Positions 57,013 to 64,000 of a stretch of 64,000 nt of DNA are shown here, in pieces; the first letter of the stretch is position 1, and each line of letters begins with the position of its first letter. The stretch lies in the NCBI RefSeq assembly GCF_041549525.1, contig NZ_CP157456.1, positions 1,426,001 through 1,490,000 of the forward strand, read 5' to 3'. Both the position numbers and the translations under genes were made by a program. Below the pieces are notes generated by a model that made no database searches, was not told the DNA's origin, and saw only the letters and a list, made by a program, of their open reading frames with translations. This stretch comes from Paenarthrobacter aurescens. GTDB taxonomy: Bacteria > Actinomycetota > Actinomycetes > Actinomycetales > Micrococcaceae.

Positions 57013-57930
57013 ATGAGCGAGAACACCCTGGGCGCCTTCATGGAAGAAGAGCTCGTTTCCCAGCCCGAGGTTTGGCAGCGCGCTGTGGAGCAGGCCCGTG
57101 CCGAACAATTGCTGCCTGCGGACGGCAAGCGCATTGCCGTGATCGGCTGCGGCACCTCCTGGTTCATGGCTCAAAGCTACGCAGCTGCCCGCGAATCCGC
57201 CGGCAAAGGCGTCACCGACGCGTTCGCAGCTTCTGAAGCTTTCCTGAACAGCAACAGTGCAGATCGCCAGTACGACGCCGTTGTGGCCATCACCCGGTCC
57301 GGTACCACCACTGAGGTGCTTGAGGTTTTGGCGCAGTTGAAGGGGATTGTTCCCACCATTGCGATCATTGGGGACACTTCCTCGCCGATTGTGGAGCTGG
57401 CCGACGTCGTAGTGGGCCTTCCATATGCCGATGAGCGTTCCGTAGTGCAGACCCGCTTCGCCACCACAGCGCTGGTGTACATGCTGACAACCCTTGGCGT
57501 CGATGTGCAGCAGGCAATCGAGGATGCCCGTGGCGCGGTGACAGCTCCCGTTTCCGGGGAACTCCTGGATGCCGAGCAGTTCACGTTCCTCGGCACCGGA
57601 TGGACCATTGGACTGGCCCACGAGGCAGGGTTGAAGATGCGCGAAGCCGTGCAGGGGTGGACCGAGTCCTACCCGGCCAAGGAATACCGTCACGGCCCCA
57701 TTTCCATCGCTGCTCCCGGCCGTGTCACCTGGCTGTTCGGCACCCAGCCTGAAGGCTTGGACACTGACATGGCCGTCACTGGTGCCCTCTACATCCACAC
57801 GGAAAAGCACCCGTTGGCCGAGCTCGCCCGGGTCCACAAAGTCACGCTGGAGCGCGCACGCGTCCGTGGCTTGAATCCGGACCTGCCCCGCAACCTGACG
57901 CGCTCCGTTATTCTCGACGCCTCCGCCTAG
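57013..57930 (+). CDS. AgaS-type SIS domain protein (galactosamine-6-phosphate deaminase/isomerase)
   Basis: 305 residues with two SIS domains. First domain: RIAVIGCGTSWFMAQSYA and VVAITRSGTTTEVLEVLA; second: FTFLGTGWTIGLAHEAGLKMREAVQG with the family block YPAKEYRHGPISI, whose Glu and His are catalytic in aminosugar isomerases. AgaS converts galactosamine-6-phosphate to tagatose-6-phosphate plus ammonia. Assignment as AgaS rather than a glucosamine enzyme rests on the following PfkB-family kinase and class II aldolase genes. First gene of the operon. Confidence 0.85.
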   Translation: MSENTLGAFMEEELVSQPEVWQRAVEQARAEQLLPADGKRIAVIGCGTSWFMAQSYAAARESAGKGVTDAFAASEAFLNSNSADRQYDAVVAITRSGTTTEVLEVLAQLKGIVPTIAIIGDTSSPIVELADVVVGLPYADERSVVQTRFATTALVYMLTTLGVDVQQAIEDARGAVTAPVSGELLDAEQFTFLGTGWTIGLAHEAGLKMREAVQGWTESYPAKEYRHGPISIAAPGRVTWLFGTQPEGLDTDMAVTGALYIHTEKHPLAELARVHKVTLERARVRGLNPDLPRNLTRSVILDASA

Positions 57931-57939
57931 GCTCCGGTC

Positions 57940-58875
57940 ATGGTTCTTGGAGCCGCCCAATCCGCGGTCCTCTCCTTCGACGTCGGCGGGACAGACATCA
58001 AAGCCGGTGTGGTGGATGCCAGCGGTACCGTCCTGGGTATGCGCCGGGTCCCCACGCCTTTGGACCCGGCGCGGCCCGGCGAAGCGGTGCTGGACAGGCT
58101 CGCCGAACTCAAAGCCGAATTGGCCTCCGAGTTTCCCCAGGCCCCCGCACAGGCAGCGGGGATCATCGTCCCCGGGATTGTGGACTCCGCGGCCGGCGTG
58201 GGCGTCTATTCCGCCAACCTTGGATGGCGTAACTTTCCGTTCACCGCCGAGGCTGAAAAGCGGCTGGGCATCCCGGTGGCTTTCGATCACGATGTCCGCT
58301 CCGCCGCAGCTGTGGAGCACCACTTTGGCGCGTCCAAAGAGTTCAGTGACGTTGTGGTGATGGTGGTGGGCACCGGCATTGCCGCGGCTGTATTCTCCGG
58401 CGGCAAAGCAGTCACCGCCGGCGGCTTCGCCGGAGAACTGGGCCACGCCCAGGTTCCGGATCCCGACGCCGGCCCAGGCTCAACAGGCTCAACCATTTTG
58501 GAAGCAGTGGGCTCAGCCGGAGCCATTGCCAAGCGGTACCACCGTGCCTCAGGAGTGAGCGTGGACGGTGCACGCGGCGTACTCCTGCGGGCCGGTGAAG
58601 GCGATGCCATCGCATCCCGGATCTGGGCTGATGCCCTTGATGCTCTTGCGTTCACCATCTGCCAATGCGTGAACATCATCGGAACAGAAGCAGTGGTGTT
58701 GGGCGGAGGTCTCGCTGAAGCAGGAGATGATCTCCTCGAACCCTTACGTAAAAGGGTGGACAGGATCCTGGACTTCCAACGCAGGCCCCAACTCATCCGT
58801 GCCCAGCTGGGACAGGACGCCGGCCTGCTGGGCGCGGCCCTGAACGCCCGGGCACTCCTGGAAGGCACACCATGA
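57940..58875 (+). CDS. ROK-family sugar kinase (possible GalNAc kinase)
   Basis: 311 residues. The ROK ATP-binding motif LSFDVGGTDIKAGVVD is at the start; the catalytic Asp is in AFDHDVRSAA, and GELGHAQV follows GGFAGE. The C-x-C-G-x-x-G-C-x-E zinc motif of most ROK kinases is absent. Sugar kinase of glucokinase/NagK type; from context it may phosphorylate GalNAc or galactosamine before AgaS, but this is inference. The start at 57940 is nine bases after the previous stop, and its end overlaps the next gene by ATGA. Confidence 0.85.
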   Translation: MVLGAAQSAVLSFDVGGTDIKAGVVDASGTVLGMRRVPTPLDPARPGEAVLDRLAELKAELASEFPQAPAQAAGIIVPGIVDSAAGVGVYSANLGWRNFPFTAEAEKRLGIPVAFDHDVRSAAAVEHHFGASKEFSDVVVMVVGTGIAAAVFSGGKAVTAGGFAGELGHAQVPDPDAGPGSTGSTILEAVGSAGAIAKRYHRASGVSVDGARGVLLRAGEGDAIASRIWADALDALAFTICQCVNIIGTEAVVLGGGLAEAGDDLLEPLRKRVDRILDFQRRPQLIRAQLGQDAGLLGAALNARALLEGTP

Positions 58876-59840
58876 AGCGAGCCAACGTGAACCGCATCAT
58901 CACCGTCACTGCCAATCCGGCGATCGACATGACGTACACAGTCCATGGCATCACCGAGGGCTCAAGCCACCGCGTGCCCACGCCCCTGAGCCGTGCCGGC
59001 GGCAAGGGCATCAACGTAGCCCGCGTCACCCATCAACTGGGCTATCCCGTCCTGGCCATCGCGCCCACAGGCGGCGCGGCAGGGCAAACCCTCGCGGCCG
59101 AACTGTGGACCAGCGGCGTGCCGCACACCCTGGTGGGAGTGGCAGCCGAGACCAGGCGCAGCATCGCCCTGGTGGACACTGTTGCCGGTGAGACATCCAT
59201 CTTCAACGAAGAAGGCCAGGCACTTTTGCCGGACGATTGGCGCTCCCTCCGGATCGCCATAGTTGAGGCCGTGAGCGGAAACCGGAACCTGCCCGCCTCC
59301 GTTCTGGTCGGTTCGGGCAGCCTTCCGCCCGGAGCGCCCGCAGACTTCTACCCCGAACTGGTGCGCCTGGCCCACGACGCCGGCATCCCGGCCATCATTG
59401 ACACCTCCGGTCCCGGGATCATCGCCGCGGCGAAAGCCGGAGCCGACATCCTCAAACCGAACCATCACGAGCTTGCGGAGGCCACGGGGGAGTCCAGCCT
59501 TGAAGCTGCCGCCCTGGCTCTCATTGACATGGGTGCCCGGACAGTCCTCGTCAGCGCGGGCGCGGAGGGCATGCTTGCCTTCGACCACGCCGCTCCCGGC
59601 GGCTACTGGAGTGCACGCCTGCCCGAAGCCCTTAGCGGCAACCCCACCGGGGCGGGCGACGCCGGTGTGGCAGCTGCCGCCGTCGCCCTCGCCGAAGGCA
59701 TCACTGAGCCGCGGGAAATTCTTCGCCGGGCCACCGCATGGTCCGCCGCGGCCGTGCTCATGCCCGCCGCAGGGGAAATTTCGCCCCGGTACCAGGAACT
59801 TCAGGACCACTTGATCCTGACATGGAAGGAGACCCGGTGA
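58872..59840 (+). CDS. PfkB-family tagatose-6-phosphate/1-phosphofructokinase
   Basis: 322 residues. PfkB motifs: TANPAIDMTYTV, AGGKGINVARV near residue 38-48, and the catalytic GNPTGAGDAGVAAAAVAL with the base Asp of GAGD. LacC, FruK and PfkB kinases share this fold. Placed between an AgaS-like protein and a class II aldolase, phosphorylation of tagatose-6-phosphate to the bisphosphate is most likely. It overlaps the ROK gene by four bases and the aldolase gene by GTGA. Confidence 0.88.
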   Translation: MKRANVNRIITVTANPAIDMTYTVHGITEGSSHRVPTPLSRAGGKGINVARVTHQLGYPVLAIAPTGGAAGQTLAAELWTSGVPHTLVGVAAETRRSIALVDTVAGETSIFNEEGQALLPDDWRSLRIAIVEAVSGNRNLPASVLVGSGSLPPGAPADFYPELVRLAHDAGIPAIIDTSGPGIIAAAKAGADILKPNHHELAEATGESSLEAAALALIDMGARTVLVSAGAEGMLAFDHAAPGGYWSARLPEALSGNPTGAGDAGVAAAAVALAEGITEPREILRRATAWSAAAVLMPAAGEISPRYQELQDHLILTWKETR

Positions 59841-60676
59841 CACTGGTCAACACACGCGAACTCATGGAGCGGGCCGCTGCCGCCGGCACGGGCCAGGGCG
59901 CATTCAACATCATCCACATAGAGACGGCTGAAGGCCTGGTGGCAGGGGCGGAAGCAGCCGGCGTTCCTCTGATCCTGCAAATTTCCGAGAACTGCGCCAA
60001 GTACCATGGCGGACTCGAGCCCATCGCAGCAGCAGCCCTGGGAATCGCCCGCTCCGCCGCTGTTCCCGTTGCCCTTCACCTGGACCACGCAGAATCCGAA
60101 GACCTCGCACTGGCTGCTGTGGACCTTGGCTTCGGATCGGTCATGTATGACGGCGCACATCTGCCATATGAGTCCAATGTGGAAGTCACTGAACGGGTTG
60201 CCAAATACGCCCATGAACGCGGCGTTTACGTGGAGGCCGAGCTCGGAAAAGTCGGAGGCAAGGACGGAGCCCACGCCCCGGGCGTCAGAACGGACCCCGC
60301 TGAGGCCAAGGCCTTCGTTGCGGCAACAGGCGTGGACGCGCTCGCCGTGGCGGTTGGCTCGTCCCATGCCATGACAGAACGCAGTGCGGCCCTGGACCTG
60401 CAGCTGATTACCGGGCTGAAGACCGCAGTGGGAAAACCATTGGTCCTTCACGGCTCCTCGGGTGTCTCAGATGACATGCTCATAGCCGCTATCCGGGCGG
60501 GTATGACTAAGATCAACGTATCCACACATTTGAACGGGTTCTTTACCCGCGCCGTCCGTGAGTACCTCGATGCCAACCCTGCAGTGGTGGATTCCCGGAA
60601 ATACATCAAGGCCGGCCGGGATGCCCTTGTGCTGGAGTCCGCACGTATGCTGACGCTGTTCGCCAAAGCGAATTAG
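59837..60676 (+). CDS. class II (tagatose/fructose-bisphosphate) aldolase
   Basis: 279 residues. Zinc-dependent class II aldolase: LHLDHAES gives the first zinc His and catalytic Asp, VEAELGKVGG is the GatY/KbaY-type block, and VLHGSSGVSDDML and KINVSTHLNG contain the other ligands and the phosphate site. GatY/KbaY/AgaY cleave tagatose-1,6-bisphosphate; FbaA-like enzymes cleave the fructose form. Context favours tagatose. I chose GTG 59837 because AAGGAG (59826-59831) lies five bases upstream; an in-frame ATG at 59822 would leave that site inside the gene. Confidence 0.9.
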   Translation: MTLVNTRELMERAAAAGTGQGAFNIIHIETAEGLVAGAEAAGVPLILQISENCAKYHGGLEPIAAAALGIARSAAVPVALHLDHAESEDLALAAVDLGFGSVMYDGAHLPYESNVEVTERVAKYAHERGVYVEAELGKVGGKDGAHAPGVRTDPAEAKAFVAATGVDALAVAVGSSHAMTERSAALDLQLITGLKTAVGKPLVLHGSSGVSDDMLIAAIRAGMTKINVSTHLNGFFTRAVREYLDANPAVVDSRKYIKAGRDALVLESARMLTLFAKAN

Positions 60677-60701
60677 CGCCGAAACCCGCGAAAGGCTCGT
60701 C

Positions 60702-61493
60702 ATGACCCGCACCGATCGGCTGACCGCCATACTCGACCTCCTGGCCGAGTCCGGCCATGTGGAAGTCGAGGACATCGTGACACGCCTGGGCGTTTCCCCT
60801 GCCACGGCCCGCAGGGATCTTGACAGCCTGGCCAAGCAGCGGTTGCTGAGCCGGACCCGCGGTGGTGCCACCACCGGGTCAGTAGCCTATGACCTTCCCG
60901 GCCGCTACAACCGTGACGATCACGCCGGGGCCAAGCAGGAGATTGCCTTGGCCGCCTCGGCACTGATCCGGCCCGGGGCAGTCATTGGCCTCAGCGGAGG
61001 GACAACCAACACCGCGCTCGCGCAGTTGCTGTCCACCCGCGAGGACCTTAATGCACCCTCAAACCGGCCCACCCTTACCGTGGTGACCAACGCGATCAAC
61101 ATCGCCTCGCAGCTGGCGGTCCGGCCAAACATCAAAATCATGGTCACCGGCGGGATCCTCAACCCGCGCTCGTACGAGCTTGTGGGTCCCTACACGGACG
61201 TCATCATGCAAAAAGTTGCCTTGGACATCGCCTTCATTGGGGTCAACGGTGTGGATCCTGATCTTGGCCCCACCATTACCGATGAAGGCGAAGCAATGGT
61301 TAACACCGTGATGGCGCGCCGGGCCACGGAATCATACGTTGTGGCTGACTCCTCCAAAGTGGGACGCCGCTCCTTCGCCGCAATGGCGGGCTACGATTTC
61401 AGGCACCTCATTACCGACTCCGGCATCAGTGCAGATCATAAAGCCGCCTTCGAAGCCAAGGGAACCGAAGTCATCGTCGCGCCTGCCAGCTGA
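60702..61493 (+). CDS. DeoR/GlpR-family transcriptional regulator
   Basis: 263 residues. The N-terminal helix-turn-helix reads VEVEDIVTRLGVSPATARRDLDSL, then a sugar-phosphate-sensing domain of the DeoR C-terminal type (GLSGGTTNTALAQ, later GVDPDLGPTITDEGEA and VVADSSKVG). DeoR-family regulators usually repress their operon until a phosphorylated intermediate binds. As the last gene of the aga-type operon, it most likely plays the AgaR role here. Confidence 0.94.
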   Translation: MTRTDRLTAILDLLAESGHVEVEDIVTRLGVSPATARRDLDSLAKQRLLSRTRGGATTGSVAYDLPGRYNRDDHAGAKQEIALAASALIRPGAVIGLSGGTTNTALAQLLSTREDLNAPSNRPTLTVVTNAINIASQLAVRPNIKIMVTGGILNPRSYELVGPYTDVIMQKVALDIAFIGVNGVDPDLGPTITDEGEAMVNTVMARRATESYVVADSSKVGRRSFAAMAGYDFRHLITDSGISADHKAAFEAKGTEVIVAPAS

Positions 61494-61514
61494 TAGGGCC
61501 CGGACAGGGAGAAG

Positions 61515-62207
61515 CTAGAAACGCATCCTTGGGGCGTGCAGCACGGAGTCGTCCACTTCCCTGGGTACCCACTGGCTGAACGGTATATCCAGGCTGTACT
61601 GGTCGTCGTCGTTCTTTATCAGTGTGCGAAGCTCTGCGTTTTCCGGGTTGTTCAGCGACTCGAAGTACTCCACCGTCCAGTGGAACCAACGCATGCAGAA
61701 CAGGCGCATGGTCAGCCCGTGCGTCACCAGGAGTGTGTTTGGTACATAGCTGGGCTTTTGCCAATGCCGGTAGAGCGTTTCCATGAAGGATGACACCCGG
61801 TCATAGACATCCGAGCCGGACTCACCCTCACGGAAGCGATAGAAAAAGTGGCCGTAGAGGTTGCGCAGCTCCTTCTGGTCCTCGATCTCCCCGGCAATTT
61901 GGAAGTTTGCCCAGTCCTGTTCGCGAAGCCGGGGCTCCTCTATCACCCTCTCCACCAGGGATCCAAGGTTCATGGCCTCGAGGGTCTGGTAGGCCCGGAG
62001 ATAGGGGGAGACGTACACGCACACTTGCTCGCCGTCGAGCCTGCGGCGCAGCTTCTCCCCGGCAAGCCTCGCTTCCTCCACACCGCGTTCGGTCAAGGGG
62101 ATCCGGTAGTCCGGCACGCGGTTGTAGATGGTGGTGTCGGCATTCGCGGCAGACTGTCCATGCCGGATCATGAAGATTCTCTCAGGGGCGCCCATCCCAC
62201 CAAGCAT
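61515..62207 (-). CDS. histidine phosphatase superfamily protein
   Basis: 230 residues from ATG 62207; ATG 62195 is an equally possible start and neither has a clear Shine-Dalgarno. The catalytic motif is IFMIRHGQSAAN, the second Arg-rich part YVSPYLRAYQTLE, and the second His in LLVTHGLTMRLF. REQDWANFQ supplies the acid residue. It belongs to the phosphoglycerate-mutase-like branch; the substrate is unknown. It converges on the DeoR gene with a 21-base gap. Confidence 0.9.
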   Translation of the reverse strand: MLGGMGAPERIFMIRHGQSAANADTTIYNRVPDYRIPLTERGVEEARLAGEKLRRRLDGEQVCVYVSPYLRAYQTLEAMNLGSLVERVIEEPRLREQDWANFQIAGEIEDQKELRNLYGHFFYRFREGESGSDVYDRVSSFMETLYRHWQKPSYVPNTLLVTHGLTMRLFCMRWFHWTVEYFESLNNPENAELRTLIKNDDDQYSLDIPFSQWVPREVDDSVLHAPRMRF

Positions 62208-62283
62208 AGGGCGCTGCCGCTGCTGGTCCGGCAAGGTGTGCGGTTCACGGCAAAGTGGCAGGGAGTAAGGGCAAGATAGGTAC

Positions 62284-63057
62284 ATGTTCCTTGCTTCCCG
62301 CCGACGGCTGCGAGCCGAAGTACTTATTGTGCTGGGCCTGTCCCTGGGCCAGTCGGCCGTCTACTCCGTGGTGCAGTTGCTGGACAAGATGTCGCGGGCA
62401 CCGTTGGCTGATGCCACATCAACGCTGAACAGGTCCCAAAGCACGCGCGAGTATTTTGATCTCACTTACCAGCTTCTGGACATTGTGTTCGCCCTGGTGC
62501 CCGTGGCGCTGGTGTTCTACTTCCTGTCCACCCATGTGCCCGCGTCCAAGGAGGGAAGCGGCGGCTCGGCATTCGCCCGGCTCGGTTTCAACTTTGCCCG
62601 GCCCGGCAAGGACCTTCTCCAAGGCCTCGGTCTGGCAGCGGCCATAGGCATCCCTTCGTTGGGACTGTACGCCGCCGGCCGCGCCTTGGGGATTACCACG
62701 GCCATTGTGCCCAGCGGCCTGGACGCCTACTGGTGGACGGTGCCGGTGCTGATCCTCTCGGCCATGCGCCACGCGATCGTCGAGGAAGTGATCGTGGTGG
62801 GCTACCTCATGGACCGGTTCGGAAAGTTCGGGTGGAGTGTCCCGGCAGCCATTGTGGTCAGCGCCCTCCTGCGGGGAAGCTACCACCTGTACCAAGGATT
62901 CGGCCCGTTCATAGGGAACGTGGTCATGGGTTTGGTGTTCGCATGGATCTACACAAAAACCAAACGCGTGATGCCCCTGGTGATTGCCCACGCACTATTG
63001 GACATTGTGGCGTTCGTAGGATTCAGCCTGTTCGGCAAGGCCATAGGCCTTGGATAG
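62284..63057 (+). CDS. CPBP family intramembrane metalloprotease
   Basis: 257 residues, about six to eight transmembrane segments. The CPBP/Abi motifs are present: AIVEEVIVVGYLMDRFG (E-E pair near residue 165), RGSYHLYQGFGP with the first His, and VIAHALLDIVAF with the second. The usual Arg of EExxxR is Val here. These proteases are related to CAAX prenyl protease 2 and are often of unknown substrate. The ATG is preceded closely by GATAGGT with no Shine-Dalgarno, so leaderless transcription is possible. Confidence 0.88.
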   Translation: MFLASRRRLRAEVLIVLGLSLGQSAVYSVVQLLDKMSRAPLADATSTLNRSQSTREYFDLTYQLLDIVFALVPVALVFYFLSTHVPASKEGSGGSAFARLGFNFARPGKDLLQGLGLAAAIGIPSLGLYAAGRALGITTAIVPSGLDAYWWTVPVLILSAMRHAIVEEVIVVGYLMDRFGKFGWSVPAAIVVSALLRGSYHLYQGFGPFIGNVVMGLVFAWIYTKTKRVMPLVIAHALLDIVAFVGFSLFGKAIGLG

Positions 63058-63072
63058 GGGCGCTTAAAAGTA

Positions 63073-63124
63073 TTCGGCCGCCATCGGTGGGTGACGTCAT
63101 TGGCACCCGCTGATGGCGGCCGAA
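63073..63124. terminator. hairpin terminator between CPBP and VOC genes
   Basis: TTCGGCCGCCATC (63073-63085) pairs perfectly with GATGGCGGCCGAA (63112-63124), with an imperfect GGTGGG/CCCGC extension and a loop around TGACGTCATTGGCA. It starts 16 bases after the protease stop, in the convergent gap. Confidence 0.8.
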
Positions 63125-63161
63125 GCTATGCCCGGAGCTCAGTCCGGAGGGAGGGAACTTC

Positions 63162-63800
63162 TCAGATGGTGACGGCTCCGGAAGCGGTTTCGAACGTTAC
63201 AGACATGATGCCGGGCGTGCCGTGCGGCGCCATCCACTGGACTGCCACGTCCTCAAGCGGCTTCTCCACGGGCTCACCCAACCACTCGGTGACGCGCTCA
63301 GCCGAGCCTGCAATGGTGAGGCTGGACATCTTGACGTCGCTTTCGTAAATCCTGGACGGGTGCAGTGAGGGGTCGCCCTCCCACTTGAGCAGGTAGGGCA
63401 CCTGGGGATCGGCGATCAGGCCGAGGATGCCAATCTGCTGCCACACCAATTCGCGGCCGTCGGGGAACTTGCGGTTGCCCGGGACAGCGGCGCGGCCGAG
63501 GCGGTCTTCGAAGGGGGCGAGGTCGTCAACGGCGACGCACCAGCCCATCCATCCACCGCCGGCAGCCGAGCGTGCACGGACTGCCTGGCCAAAGGGTGCT
63601 TTGTCAGAAGCGGGGTGGTCCAGGACTTCCACCACTTCCAGGTACTTGTTATCCGCAAGGGGAATGATCATGTTCCGGGTGCCAAAGCGCGGGTGCACTC
63701 CGCCCCGGACAGCGTCCACTCCCAGTGCCGCGGAAATTCGTTCGGTGGTGGCCAAAAGGCCATCTCGTTCACAGGCGTAAGAGACGTGATCCATGCGCAT
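63162..63800 (-). CDS. VOC family (glyoxalase-like) protein
   Basis: 212 residues from ATG 63800 (begins MRMDHVSYACERDGL). The opening His of MDHV, the GTRNMIIPLADNKYLEVVEVLDHP block with the metal Glu, and a second half starting near VKMSSLTIAG match the glyoxalase-like (Glyoxalase_3) fold that binds a divalent metal. The frame stays open 30 codons upstream, but the conserved fold begins here. Substrate unknown. Bases 63801-64000 upstream show no further gene. Confidence 0.88.
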   Translation of the reverse strand: MRMDHVSYACERDGLLATTERISAALGVDAVRGGVHPRFGTRNMIIPLADNKYLEVVEVLDHPASDKAPFGQAVRARSAAGGGWMGWCVAVDDLAPFEDRLGRAAVPGNRKFPDGRELVWQQIGILGLIADPQVPYLLKWEGDPSLHPSRIYESDVKMSSLTIAGSAERVTEWLGEPVEKPLEDVAVQWMAPHGTPGIMSVTFETASGAVTI

Positions 63801-64000
63801 GGCTTCATCTTGGCACTTTGTGATCAGGGTCTCAGCTAAGTCAAGCCTAACCAACATAGGATGTGCGCAACCATCTCCGCTGGACGTCATGGAAGGACGC
63901 TGGGAGACCGAAAGATTCCACCGGCGTCATAAAGCTGTCCCGGCGTCCGGACTGTTCTTAGACTGGCCCCAGCTCAGCTGCTCCACAGCAATTCCAAGGT

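Overview
The window looks like a chromosomal segment of a high-GC soil actinobacterium of the Micrococcaceae, most likely Arthrobacter or Paenarthrobacter. The evidence is the gene content and style: NAD-dependent ligase with a long C-terminal extension, gatCAB, Tat lipoprotein sugar-binding protein without a local ATPase, a DcuS/DcuR-type pair beside a CitMHS transporter, GTG and TTG starts, and many ATGA overlaps. No rRNA, tRNA, prophage, insertion sequence or CRISPR array was recognised.

Bases 2-23016 hold a co-directional, translationally coupled block of eleven genes: a giant beta-propeller/Ig-like/Fn3 surface protein (5' end outside the window), MoxR ATPase, DUF58 protein, a TgpA-like membrane protein whose transglutaminase fold lacks its catalytic Cys, a zinc-ribbon/RDD/FHA protein, a PP2C phosphatase, a zinc-ribbon/FHA protein, a receptor Ser/Thr kinase with an Fn3-like ectodomain, a degenerate FHA protein, a ubiquitin-like/FHA/FtsK-SpoIIIE ATPase resembling the type VII secretion motor EssC/EccC, and a secreted Pro-rich membrane-anchored protein. 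One kinase, one phosphatase and four FHA or FHA-like modules around a MoxR chaperone and an export-type motor suggest a phosphorylation-controlled envelope machine. It resembles the bifidobacterial kinase/fn3/AAA/DUF58/transglutaminase cluster, but with an EssC-like motor added. This is the best candidate for a poorly described system here.

Bases 23056-40050 are mostly housekeeping: ligA with an inositol monophosphatase-family gene, a solitary RecF-like ATPase, an LLM flavin monooxygenase with a possible Cys-rich leader, a GNAT acetyltransferase, RidA, a citrate-type two-component system divergent from a CitMHS transporter, gatCAB, a small secreted protein, and an orphan formylglycine-generating enzyme. 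The spaces between them contain clear hairpin terminators, a long imperfect palindrome, an 18-bp triplicate that fills a convergent gap, and a 41-bp-period hairpin repeat array.

Bases 40100-52310 hold a sugar ABC importer operon (two permeases, Tat lipoprotein, LacI regulator, Gfo/Idh/MocA dehydrogenase) with a LacI-like operator at its promoter; a LysR regulator divergent from tdh-kbl (threonine to glycine plus acetyl-CoA); a 32-bp-period repeat array; and a FAD oxidoreductase with hutI.

Bases 52322-61493 form a mucin-type O-glycan locus. A secreted GH101 endo-alpha-N-acetylgalactosaminidase with two NPCBM domains faces a five-gene operon: AgaS-type SIS protein, ROK kinase, PfkB-family sugar-phosphate kinase, class II aldolase and DeoR regulator. 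Together these suggest release and catabolism of GalNAc through tagatose phosphates. The deacetylase, a disaccharide-splitting enzyme and the importer are not in the window. The right end carries a histidine-phosphatase-family gene, a CPBP membrane protease and a VOC-family protein.
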